Positions 42,932 to 53,700 of a stretch of 64,000 bases of DNA are shown here, piece after piece. This DNA is from Cyanobium sp. NIES-981 (GTDB lineage Bacteria > Cyanobacteriota > Cyanobacteriia > PCC-6307 > Cyanobiaceae), in the NCBI RefSeq assembly GCF_900088535.1, contig NZ_LT578417.1:806001-870000 (forward strand). Reading direction: 5' to 3'. The notes below the pieces were generated by a model. It had not been told where the DNA came from. It was given only the letters and a program-made list of their open reading frames with translations, and searched no databases. The translations under genes were made by a program, and so were the position numbers. Each line of letters begins with the position of its first letter. Position 1 is the first letter of the stretch.

Positions 42932-45900
42932 GACCGGTGAGCCTTAGGAGCCTGGGCAGATTGCTGTATCAATTCATTACTTCATCAGGCAAACGGCCTT
43001 TCTTAAAGGCTTCCCTAGAAGATCTGGAGGCTCTAATAGATGAGTCATCCTCCGCATCAGAAACCTTCAGGCTCCTCGGAATATTTGATGAACTTACCTA
43101 CCGGATCACATCGCCAGAACGGCGAGATCGGCTCAAGACAAGAATTGCAGATCAGCTACTCCGAATTGAGAGGATCAGATTACCGATTTCGTCTGACAGG
43201 AAGAAGATTTCAGAACTAAGAGCAAACCTTCTTTCCACGTACGCAGAAAAAGCAGAAGCCGAGCGGAAAGCGAAGGAAGAGAGCGCTGCTGAGCAGTCAA
43301 GTCTCGAAGCGGAGGCAAAGGCACAGAGAGCGGCCAGGGAGGCCGCCGCCGAGAAGGCCCGACTGGAAGCCGAAGCCAAGGCTCAGCGTGAGGAGGCTGA
43401 ACGGAAGGAGGCCGAACGGAAGGCCAGGGAGGCCGCCGCCGAGAAGGCCCGACTGGAAGCCGAAGCCAAGGCTCAACGTGAGGAGGCTGAACGGAAGGAG
43501 GCCGAACGGAAGGCCAGGGAGGCCGCCGCCGAGAAGGCCCGACTGGAAGCCGAAGCCAAGGCTCAGCGTGAGGAGGCTGAACGGAAGGAGGCCGAACGGA
43601 AGGCCAGGGAGGCCGCCGCCGAGAAGGCCCGACTGGAAGCCGAAGCCAAGGCTCAGCGTGAGGAGGCTGAACGGAAGGAGGCCGAACGGAAGGCCAGGGA
43701 GGCCGCCGCCGAGAAGGCCCGACTGGAAGCCGAAGCCAAGGCTCAGCGTGAGGAGGCTGAACGGAAGGAGGCCGAACGGAAGGCCAGGGAGGCCGCCGCC
43801 GAGAAGGCCCGACTGGAAGCCGAAGCCAAGGCTCAGCGTGAGGAGGCTGAACGGAAGGAGGCCGAACGGAAGGCCAGGGAGGCCGCCGCCGAGAAGGCCC
43901 GACTGGAAGCCGAGGTCTGGGTAATGCCAGATCTGGATCTCACTGCGAGCCGTCAACTCGAAGAGCGTGCCGAGGCAGATGCGAGGCCTGATGCTGCCTC
44001 AGGGAGCTTTTCCCAAACGCCTCCGAGCAAAGGGATTACGAGGAGAATGTCTCGCGAAGAAGAAAAAGAAGAGCGTCGAGAACTAGCGAGGCTAAGAAGG
44101 CTTGAGCGAGAGGGAGAAGCAGTCGAGCAGTCCGAAGACGAGCTGACAGAAGCTGACCTGGATGGGGAATTTGAACCGGCCGAACCGTTTGCGCCATACC
44201 TGAGAGGGATCCCGGAACACTGGTCTGACTGGTCAGAACAGCACTGGAATATCAAGCTCCTTGATTATTGCTTTGTTCAAAAGGCAAACGAGAATAGCAG
44301 CCAGGGGATTCCGTCAACGGAAGAAGACCTTGCCTTCGTAACGGGCGACAGAGAGGCCGATCCCGCCGCTATAGCCCAGGCCCTTGTGGACCGCGTGCGC
44401 GAGTTCTCTTTTAATCGTGGATTGTCGCCTGCGCGGCTTCTCATCAAGAGATTAGAGACATGGGACTACAAGCAACCTGGTCCGCCAAGATATTTTGCCT
44501 TCCTGTGGACGACATGCCTTATTGCTCAGGGCTTCCCATCCCCCTTTGAGAAGGGTGAGTTTCACAGACGCTATGAGCGAGATGATGTGTATGGTGCCAA
44601 TGAAACTCAGTTTCTTAGCAGGAATCTCCCGGCCGCCTGGGTACGACTCTCAAAATGGCTTGATAGAGACGATATTTTTGACGCCCATGCCCACAGAAGA
44701 CTAGTCTTACCAAGAACAGACCCCCGACGGTCTATTATTTCGCATTCCTGGAAGCTGTCATTTCCATGTCGCTCTGATCGCAAGAGGTTGCATGACATCC
44801 TAGGGAGAGTGGATAAGGCGCAGACTTCGCAGAAGAGCGTCGACTTGCAACTTATTTCTAGTATCAATTATCAAGGTGGCTTCACCCCTGAATTCACAGC
44901 TGCACTCAAGCAGCAGATTGATCTTTTACAGAAAGGTAGCCAACCAGAGGAATGGCTATCGGCGATCATTCGACGGGAGATTGAAGCGGGAGGATCAAGT
45001 CAAGTTCAATCAGAGCAAAAGAGACAAACCAAGGGACTAAGAGACATCCCTCCGAGGGTAGTGCTTCATCTAGACGACGAGGACTGCTATCTCGAGATGG
45101 TTGTTCCCAGTCAATCAGTTGCCATCGAGAAGGCAAGACGCCTCAGCCACAAGACATACTGCGCAATCACGCTTGAAACCAAGGAGAAAACGCCGCGAGT
45201 TATTGGCGAGCTTGATATTGATGGCAAACAAGAGGATCTGATCATCCCAGAGCTACGGGTGAAGATTGCAGAAGAAGGCGAAGAATATGTTTTAACGCTT
45301 CGGCACGAAGGCCTTGATAACGCGGTCCTTGCTGAGTGGAGATGTGAGGGCCTGATAAATAGCAAGCCTTATATCCTATTTGATTCCGAGACAAACGAAA
45401 TCATCAAGGATGGAGCTTTGATTGGATGCAGCTTGTCTCTTCTGGTCAGACGTAGTTGGGATGTTGATCTTTCGGACGGCATTGTAGAAGAAACTGAGGA
45501 GCCAATAAGAGTGTCAAAACTAGGAGAATGGCGCCTTTTTCTGCTGGCAAAGACGGGCCCACCAGAGAAGCCTGGAACAATCTCTCTTGCCAATGCCCAA
45601 GGCGAGAAGTGTGATATTTGCTGGGTCAACACTGGCGCTGGCAAACCTAACAGCAAGCCAGTTCTCAAAGGATTGAGTCTCCCAGGGCAAGCCAATCGAT
45701 TCGTTATGCTGGCAGAGAACCCAGAACTATGGCTTCCACCTGCAGTCACAGATGCACAGATTGAGATTGTTAAAATAGAAGATGACGAGTTTTATATGCC
45801 CATCGGATTTATTCAGGTGCCCTCTACCGAAGGCTGGCAGCAAGCAGGGGCACGAAAACTCATTGCCAGTCCAGGCCTCTATTCGGTTCGTGTATCTTAT

Positions 45901-46701
45901 CTTGAAAACACAAGCACAAAGACGCGAAAATGGTCCAGAAATATCATGATTGCCGAACAACCCGATATCCGCATACTTAAGCCAGCATCATTGCAAGCCA
46001 AATACAGATTCAAAGATATATTGAAAGTGCTAGATATTGAGAGAGATGTTTCACCCTTGGTTTTTCAGGAGTCTCATGATTTCTGGAATGCCGATTGGCT
46101 GATAATTGGCCTGTGGCCACATGAAAAGATTCGCGTGCGCCTGGCCGGGGATGAGGAGAATTACTCACGAGTACTTTCAGCAAACAGCTCAGGCAGCTGC
46201 GAGATCCCCATTTCTGCATTCGAACCGTATCTGCTATCGAGAGAATCAGTAATTTTCTCAATTCAGAGACAGGGGTTTATCTGCCAATACCAATTGGGCG
46301 TGCTTAACGGGCCAACAATCAGAGTTGACCAACAATTAACCCAAGCCACAGCGCCATCTACTGCTACATCAACTAAAGCTCCAGCAAAAAAAAGAAGAAG
46401 TGTTGACATGCTTGAGATTGTCGTCTATGGCATGAGAAGCGAAAAGGTCCAAGACATGCTGGCCGTAGAGATTGAAGCTCTGATGGAGGATAGTTTTGGG
46501 CACTTAGAACGAAGAACGGTAGAGTACCCCGATACAAAACGTGCTCCAGGGAGACGGTTTGTTTTTCACAGAATCAGTCTTCCCAGTCTTGATAATGAAG
46601 ATAAAGACAAGTTGCGTGCTGGGATGGATTCATTAGTTGGCTCAACTGCGAAAAAGTCGGGCCTTGATTTCAGAGCTGAGTGGAAGAGGGGAAGAGAATG
46701 A
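42928..46701 (+). CDS. Large coiled-coil protein of a Druantia-like locus (DruH-like?)
   Basis: 1257 residues, lower in GC than the flanking genome. Residues 1-110 form an alpha-helical domain. About 111-329 are a charged coiled coil built from a 30-residue unit (REEAERKEAERKAREAAAEK plus ARLEAEAKAQ), about 6.5 times. Residues 415-640 form a globular region (FAPYLRGIPEHWSDWSEQHW, then SPARLLIKRLETWDYKQPGP). The rest is beta-rich, repetitive Ig-like character. No enzymatic motif is seen. It overlaps the next gene by 22 bp and is followed by a DruE-like helicase, so it occupies the place of DruH in Druantia type III (large protein plus helicase). This is inference from position and size. Confidence 0.6.
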   Translation: MRPVSLRSLGRLLYQFITSSGKRPFLKASLEDLEALIDESSSASETFRLLGIFDELTYRITSPERRDRLKTRIADQLLRIERIRLPISSDRKKISELRANLLSTYAEKAEAERKAKEESAAEQSSLEAEAKAQRAAREAAAEKARLEAEAKAQREEAERKEAERKAREAAAEKARLEAEAKAQREEAERKEAERKAREAAAEKARLEAEAKAQREEAERKEAERKAREAAAEKARLEAEAKAQREEAERKEAERKAREAAAEKARLEAEAKAQREEAERKEAERKAREAAAEKARLEAEAKAQREEAERKEAERKAREAAAEKARLEAEVWVMPDLDLTASRQLEERAEADARPDAASGSFSQTPPSKGITRRMSREEEKEERRELARLRRLEREGEAVEQSEDELTEADLDGEFEPAEPFAPYLRGIPEHWSDWSEQHWNIKLLDYCFVQKANENSSQGIPSTEEDLAFVTGDREADPAAIAQALVDRVREFSFNRGLSPARLLIKRLETWDYKQPGPPRYFAFLWTTCLIAQGFPSPFEKGEFHRRYERDDVYGANETQFLSRNLPAAWVRLSKWLDRDDIFDAHAHRRLVLPRTDPRRSIISHSWKLSFPCRSDRKRLHDILGRVDKAQTSQKSVDLQLISSINYQGGFTPEFTAALKQQIDLLQKGSQPEEWLSAIIRREIEAGGSSQVQSEQKRQTKGLRDIPPRVVLHLDDEDCYLEMVVPSQSVAIEKARRLSHKTYCAITLETKEKTPRVIGELDIDGKQEDLIIPELRVKIAEEGEEYVLTLRHEGLDNAVLAEWRCEGLINSKPYILFDSETNEIIKDGALIGCSLSLLVRRSWDVDLSDGIVEETEEPIRVSKLGEWRLFLLAKTGPPEKPGTISLANAQGEKCDICWVNTGAGKPNSKPVLKGLSLPGQANRFVMLAENPELWLPPAVTDAQIEIVKIEDDEFYMPIGFIQVPSTEGWQQAGARKLIASPGLYSVRVSYLENTSTKTRKWSRNIMIAEQPDIRILKPASLQAKYRFKDILKVLDIERDVSPLVFQESHDFWNADWLIIGLWPHEKIRVRLAGDEENYSRVLSANSSGSCEIPISAFEPYLLSRESVIFSIQRQGFICQYQLGVLNGPTIRVDQQLTQATAPSTATSTKAPAKKRRSVDMLEIVVYGMRSEKVQDMLAVEIEALMEDSFGHLERRTVEYPDTKRAPGRRFVFHRISLPSLDNEDKDKLRAGMDSLVGSTAKKSGLDFRAEWKRGRE
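43331..43915 (+). repeat. 90-bp tandem repeat array inside the coiled-coil gene
   Basis: Six full units start with GCTCAGCGTGAGGAGGCTGA at 43381, 43471, 43561, 43651, 43741 and 43831, preceded by part of a unit. The only difference seen is one G to A (43476). The unit is a multiple of 3, so copy-number change keeps the frame. It is much GC-richer than the rest of the gene. It is not a CRISPR array: there are no unique spacers. Confidence 0.95.
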
Positions 46702-47693
46702 GGCCATCCGAAATAAAGCAGCTTATTGTCACACTCTTATCGAGTGCTCGCAAGCTCGATGATCCTAGTCACTGTCTTGGGATGACATACTGGCAGATCT
46801 GTACTCACATTGAAGCGCTTCTTCCACCAGATCAAGAAGTTGTAGGTGAAAAAGGGTTGAGGGAGCGAGTCATTGAACAGCTTGAGGCTCTTGAAAGCGA
46901 ATTTGAGATCGCCTCAAGTGGTGAGAGTCGAAAGTCGTACAGAATGGGCGCCCCCAGTTTGATCATCGAGAGTGAAGCGCCACTGCGTGCTAAGTATGTT
47001 GGCGACCGAGCCTACTTCACTACAGTTGTTGAGCTCCTTGATGCTGAGTGTGATATAGATACTCGGCTGATAGAGACTGCCAAGACCGCTGGGGAATCCA
47101 GAGAAATCCTTGAAGCGAGAGGAATAGCTGTGCAAACGGAGGACATGCTGTTTCAGTTCCTTCCCGAACCCGCACTGCCAACTGAAATAGAGCTATCGAT
47201 GTCAGAGCAGGCTTGTGACGAAGATATTCGGGGAGATCTGGAAGTCTATATTCCACGGCGTAAGGATTTCTTCGCAAGCCGTTGGGTCAATTCTGATGTA
47301 GCTCTTCCAAGTGAGATGAGTCAGCTTCGCCGAGCTAGAGCGAGTTCATTCCTCACTCGAAAATACGACGTAACGTATTTCTGGGAGACAGCAGCTTGCC
47401 TGTATAAGCTGAGCAAGGATCAGGCAATGCTTGCGTCGTACCGTATTGATCTTGACCGAAATGAGTCAAGACTACTTGATCTCGATAGGCCTATCCCAGC
47501 CCATATCAGAAACGAATTACCAAGCGCCTATCGTGCATTGATTGATAGATACACTGAAAGAATTCCGGACACCCAGTTTACGAGCGACAGCGGTGATAGA
47601 CGCCCAAGGTATATGCAAGTCCGATTCAAGCACAAAGACTTATTCGCGAAACTGCTTGAAACAAAGCTAGGAATTAACAAGCCGCTGGCGTAA
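46680..47693 (+). CDS. Unknown 337-residue protein of the Druantia-like locus
   Basis: The product is not recognised. The N-terminal 85 residues (IKQLIVTLLSSARKLDDPSH, then GLRERVIEQLEALESEFEIA) have the helix pattern and beta-wing of a winged-helix domain. The middle and C-terminal parts are mixed helical with many charged residues (CLYKLSKDQAMLASYRIDLD; YMQVRFKHKDLFAKLLETKL). The start, ATG 46680, overlaps the upstream gene by 22 bp; ATG 46698 is an alternative that overlaps it by 4 bp. It has no counterpart in the two-gene Druantia III layout known to me, which is one reason to call the locus Druantia-like rather than Druantia. Confidence 0.65.
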   Translation: MEEGKRMRPSEIKQLIVTLLSSARKLDDPSHCLGMTYWQICTHIEALLPPDQEVVGEKGLRERVIEQLEALESEFEIASSGESRKSYRMGAPSLIIESEAPLRAKYVGDRAYFTTVVELLDAECDIDTRLIETAKTAGESREILEARGIAVQTEDMLFQFLPEPALPTEIELSMSEQACDEDIRGDLEVYIPRRKDFFASRWVNSDVALPSEMSQLRRARASSFLTRKYDVTYFWETAACLYKLSKDQAMLASYRIDLDRNESRLLDLDRPIPAHIRNELPSAYRALIDRYTERIPDTQFTSDSGDRRPRYMQVRFKHKDLFAKLLETKLGINKPLA

Positions 47694-47729
47694 ACAATAT
47701 CCATCCCTTCAGCTCCCGCCACTCCACCA

Positions 47730-50700
47730 ATGCCCCTCGACGCAGTCTCTTCAGCCACCACCACCAGGGACAGCCTGGTTGACTATCTCATTGCTGCCTA
47801 CCCGATTAACGACGCTGCTCTCAGGCGCGGGTTTGAGGAGCTACTGAGGCAACCGGGGACAATTTCTCAGGATCCCTACCTGGAGGGAAACCAACCCTAT
47901 GAGGCTGGAAAGACCCTTCGGGAGTTGTCGGACGAAGGTCTCCTCGATCAGAGGATGCTCCAGCTGTTCGAAGCTGACCGGCCGTTGTACGCGCATCAGG
48001 AGGCAGCCGTCGTAGCCGCTGTCAAGAATCATGCAAACATCGTTGTGGCGACAGGAACCGGCTCGGGTAAGACGGAATGCTTCCTGATCCCAATGCTGCA
48101 GCGCCTGCTCCAGGATCCTCGCCCAGGCATGCAAGCGTTGATTCTCTATCCGATGAATGCCTTGGTCAACGACCAAGTCAAAAGGCTGCGGAAGCTGTTA
48201 TGCAAACAAGATCAAGGCCCAAATCTGATTCGATTTGGCTTCTATACAAGTCGTACTGAAAAAACTCATGGCAAAGCTGAGGAAGCACTGCGACGTGAGC
48301 TGATGGGAACGGACCGTGAAGAACTGCTCTCTCTCTTCGATGAATCTGAAAGGAAGAGGATAGTAGGTCTTCCCCCCGTCGAGCTTGTTGAACAAGCCGC
48401 AACGAGGGTGATGCGCGTTCAGGCCATTTCACGAGAGGAAATCTGGAGGACACCTCCCCAGATATTGATCACGAACTATTCGATGCTTGAGCATATGCTC
48501 ATGCGGCCAAAAGAAAGAGGGGATATCTTCGAGTCATCCAAGCATTTCAGCATGCTGATTCTGGACGAAGCACATACCTACAGCGGTTCAACCGGGACAG
48601 AAGTGGCGATGTTGCTGCGGCGCTTCAAGCTGTCAATGGGAATTGATGCAAGTGGAAAAATACAAGCCATTGCTACCAGTGCTTCCTTAGGTGATCCACG
48701 TCAGCCGGGGATCAAGCAGAAAGTCTGCAGCTTTGCCTCGCAGCTTTTTGATGAGCCCTTCAGCGAACAGCATCTGGTCTGGGGCACCAGAGTTAGCCCA
48801 GACAAGCGCTTCGGCCTTACTTACGAAGTGGATACATGTCCCGACGAAGAGCTGTATGAACACTATGAGTCTCTTGATGTTGGATCTATCTATGAATCCG
48901 TAGAGGCTGCCTCAAAAGCTCTTAAGGAGTTTGTTCCCTCGGTGCAAATACAAACTGCGCTCAAGGAAGCTGGGGATGATGTACACGTGTTCCTTTGGCA
49001 CGCTCTCGCAGGTCATCCCCATATTCGTCGCTTAATGAAGGTTCTTGGCAACGGGCCGTTGCCGTGGACCCAAGTCGCAACAAGCCCTGAGTTGTGGTCG
49101 ATTCCTCGTTCACTGGACGGGGATGTGGAACCGAAGGAGCTGCCCCGTGTTTTGAAAGCACTCTCCAATCTGGTCCAGCTCGTGACCAGTGCACGGCTCA
49201 GACCTGATGAACAACCGCTTGTTCCCGTTCGCTTGCATCTTCTCTACCGAAGCATGGAGGGACTATTTGCATGTATCAATCCCCGTTGTCCAGGTGCTCC
49301 TGCAAGCGATGAAAACACCCGAAATGTCATGGGTTATGGAAGGCTGTATCTAGATCGGCGCACGCACTGCGAATCCTGCGAAGGTCCAGTCTTGGAGTTA
49401 TCCTCGTGCCGAAAATGCGGTGAAGTCTATTCTCTCGCCATAAGCAAAGGCAATATTCTAGCTGAGGTGCCGCGCGCGATTGAGAACATCGAGGAGAATG
49501 AGAGCATTTTGTTTCTGACTCCCGTCCCGAGGCAACTCTTGAGCAGCGATGAAGAAACAGGTGAAGAGGATGAAGGCGATGAGGAACCCACAGCTTTGGA
49601 GAAACTCATTACCTTGAATGGCGGCTATCAGCTAAAGCCTATTCTGATCGCGGACGATAACAGCCAGTGGCAAGTAATTGAAACAGAAGCAAGGGCTTCA
49701 AAGAAGGAGAGGTTTCTGTCGGCGGACACCTTTCAGCTGTACAGGTATGTCAAACCTAAGGCTAAGCCTGATGCAGAGGGTATTGATCCATCTCCGAACT
49801 GCTGCCCGGGCTGTGGTGCCAGGAGGCTTCGGCAGAACTGGATGAGCCGTTTCACGTCGTTTACCGATGCGCCATTGTCTGTGGTCATTGACCGTTTGTT
49901 TGATCTCCTCAGCGAGACTAATCATCGTCCTGCAAGCACGACTGACGGGGAATCAGACAAGATTGAAAAGCCAGATTCGAAGATTCTCACTTTTTCAGAT
50001 GGCCGCCAGGATGCGGCTTACTTTGCCTCAGACTTTCAACGCTCGCATACGGAGTTTCTGTATCGCCAGAGTATCTGGAAAGCTTTCTTAAGAGTGGCCA
50101 CTGATGAATCAGCCACGATCACAGAAGTTGAGGAAGAATTAAGACAGCTACTCAGAGCGGCTTCCATCCCCCATCCCGATCGAGATCCTGAGCTTCATCA
50201 TAAGAGCTATGCCAGTAATGAACTGAATCAACATCTAAGGCTGAACAGAGCGGGCAAGGACCTCGACAAACTAGCGGCAAGGAGAGCTCGCGAGGTGTTG
50301 CTCTGTGAGTTTGGTTTGCCGTCAGCGAGGAGGACATCCATGGAAGCCCTTGGGCTAGTGGCCTGTCATCTTGATGCCATACCAGATCAGCTTATCGACC
50401 AGACTTGTTCAATATTGGGTTGGGACGAGGAATGGAGTCGAAAGTGGGCCGAGGTCTTCCTTTTTGGGCTGACGGATGAGATCAGACTATTGGGTGCAGT
50501 GGATATCCAGGATGCCTCGAACTATTACAGCGAGACAGGCGGAGACGAGGCCGGTCGGCCAGGAATCTTAGGCAACAGGGGGCAGCCCCGAGTATTTCTT
50601 AAAAAGGCAAAGCTGACGAATGAAAGAGACATCATCTCATTCCAGCCAAGGAAGAATAAGGATGGACAGTGGAGCCAGGTCCAGAACAGGATTGTTCGAC

Positions 50701-53700
50701 TAGTTGAGAAGGGTCTTGGTCATATACCCAGCGGCGAAACGATGAGTGAACTCTTTGACGCGCTTGTTGAATGTGGATTGCTTGTTATTTACCCAGGCCA
50801 AGGCTACCAATTGGCATGGAGACAAAACAGCCTCTCAGCATCAAAAGTCGATTGGTATGAATGTCCTCAATGCAAGCAAATCTTCCACAAGCCAGGACTG
50901 AGATTGTTGGAGGTCAGCCGCACTCCAAACGCCTTTCTCTGCCCAGCCCATAAATGCCAGGGGTCTTTGAGGGAGCGTAAAAATGGAAATCTGGTCAAGC
51001 AGCATTATGTTTCACTGATTCAACGTCGGCCCATCTCCTTGACAGCTGAAGAGCACACCGCTCAACTACAACCTGAAGAACTGTCAGAACGGGAAAATCG
51101 CTTTCGATCTGGCGAGATCAATCTGCTGAGTTCCTCAACGACCCTTGAGCTCGGCGTAGATATCGGCGAGCTGCAGGTTGTGGCACTTCGAAACTTTCCT
51201 CCATTCGTCAGCAATTACCAGCAGCGGGCCGGACGAGCGGGCCGTCGAGCGGATGGGTTAGCGGTCACTGTGATGTACGGTCAGCGTCGCCCTCACGATC
51301 GCTATTTCTTCGAACAGCCTCGCCACCTGATTGCCGGATCAAACAAGGTTCCTAGTCTGGATATTGGCAACTATGCCATATCCAAACGCCATGCACAGGC
51401 CGAGTTGATCGGACATTTTCTACGGTTTAGTCATCAACTAGGTACAGAAGACCTAACCGTTGGTGAATTTCTTGGACTCCCTGACTTGGATAGTCAAGAG
51501 CCGGTTGAAGTTGAAAGCAAGCAACTCTCCGCCTACTACGCCAAACTGCATCTTTGGCTTGGTGGGAACGAAGCCAAGACTTACTGCAAAAAAATTCTGG
51601 GACTTCTAGGAAGTGAGAATTCTGAGCAGGAGATTCTTATCGGCTTAAGAGAAGAAGCTGAGCGTTTTGCGGACGAGCAAGTGGCGGACTGGAACGGCCA
51701 AGTAAGAAACTATGCCGATGTCTTTTCAGAGTGGAAGGAAGTGCGTGACCGCATTGATAAACAATCAGCGATTAAGTCTGATCGTCTTAGCAAGGCTCGT
51801 AGTGCGATCATAAGCGAACTTAAAAAAATCCGTGCGCTAAAGCTTCATGATGTTCTGGCTCAGGCCAGCATTCTTCCGATCTACGGCTTCCCAATCGATG
51901 TTGTTCAGCTGCTGACGCAGCGAAACGACACATGGGTGGGAGGTATCGGAGGCCATCGTCTGCAGCGCGACCGTCGCATGGCCCTTACGGAATATGCACC
52001 AGGCCAAGACGTCGTCGTTGATGACCGCGTCCATCGGTCGGTTGCTGTCGTGCGCCCCATTGACCTAGCAATGAGATACTACTGGGTCTGTGACCAATGC
52101 AATGTATTTGTCAACAAGAGCAGTCAGGCTGATATTAAAAAGCACCTTGAAAATCAAGCCGGTGACTTGGAATGTCGTGTTTGCGGAGCTGAGGTCAAGG
52201 AAGGCAAGGCAGGTGTTGGAAGAGCCTATGTGATCCCTCGATCCTTCAGCACCAACTGGTCAGAGACTCCCAAGATTACACCGTTCAGAAAACCATTGCG
52301 GCAGCCGACCTCTCAGGTCTTCCTTGCCCAGGAACAATCGGACCAGGATCTTGATCTGACGGCTATTAAGCCGAGTAAGTTTTATAAGCTGGTAACTAGC
52401 AGGTCAGGAGTCTTCTTTTTATCCAACCAAGGACCTCGAGGTCGATCCGGTTCATTTGCAACGAGTGGCTACAGACTATGTAAATTCTGCGGCCTGGATC
52501 TGTCTTCGCAGATTAAGAGTAAATGTGGGAAGAACTCTCGTGGTAAACAGCCTTTTCAGAAGATGGAGCATTCAAATCCCATCACTGGTAAGGTTTGCAC
52601 GGGCAATCCTTTACTTTTGCATCTTGCACATCAGTTTCGCAGTGACTTCTTAAAACTCCGCTTTACCGAGGAAGCGAATCTGCCTCCCCTCCTTGGCAAG
52701 TTCATGAATATCGAATCAGGAAACAGCGTTGATTCCGTTTCCCAGGATGAGGAGGCGACTGACGAGGTCGATCCCGATGGGTCCAGTTTCTGGCGCTCGC
52801 TGACCTACGCCTTGCTCGCTGCTGCTTCTGATGTCATTGATATCGATCGGTCGGAGCTTGATGGCCTGTTTCGCCCTGTAGAACATAACGTTAACGCTGC
52901 CGAGATTGTTATCTATGACAACGTGGCGTCTGGAGCCGGTCACAGCAAGAAGATTGCCGAGATGTTTGATGATGTGCTCAAGCGTACCCTTCAACTGGTC
53001 AGTTCCTGTTCGTGTGGCGCTAGCTGTTACAACTGCTTGCGTACTTATTCGAACCAGAGTTTTCACGCTGACTTGGATCGCCATCTTGTTCGTCGATACC
53101 TGGAGCCAATCGTCGGTGAGCTGAGCCCAGATCAGTTCCAACGTTCTTTCGCACGTCACTCCAGCTACTTTGATGTCGAAAAACTGCCAGAGCTTCTGAC
53201 TCAGTATGTTGCAACAGCACGTCAAGGCACGGCTTTTGCACTTAGGGATCTCAAAGGCTTCCTTTCGATGAGCATGCTCGAACGGGCAATAGACTCTCAT
53301 AAGGAGAATGATCAGCCAGTACTCTGTGTTCTTAATGCTCTTCCAGTCAATGAGGGGAATACTGCCAGCAAGTTCACTCGGCGCAAGCTGGCCGATTGGA
53401 TCGACTCTGGCTACCTAGACCTTTATCATAATCCTGATTCTTCTTTGGAGATGTTTTGCCTTGGTCATGGATCTGCCAATGCTGTGGCAGGCCAGATGTT
53501 GACTCTCGCTGATCGAGAGCCAAGAAGTATCATCACAAGGAGTCAGCAGGGAGTTGGTGATGCATACCTGAAGATCCAGTCTCTGGCAGAATCAAGCAAG
53601 CAAGTATCTTCCTCACAGCTGGAGGATCCTGGAACCAGGGTCTTCCGCTTTAAGCCCACCAGCTATTCCTACGGCATTGATGATCTTCGTACCATGATGG

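Noticed and set aside
43331-43915. Regular array that could suggest CRISPR
   Set aside because: Units are contiguous, with no unique spacers, and encode an in-frame coiled coil.
43297-43956. Long open frames on the opposite strand and in another frame of the 90-bp array
   Set aside because: They exist only because the unit length is a multiple of 3 and GC-rich. Each is a low-complexity mirror of the real coding frame.
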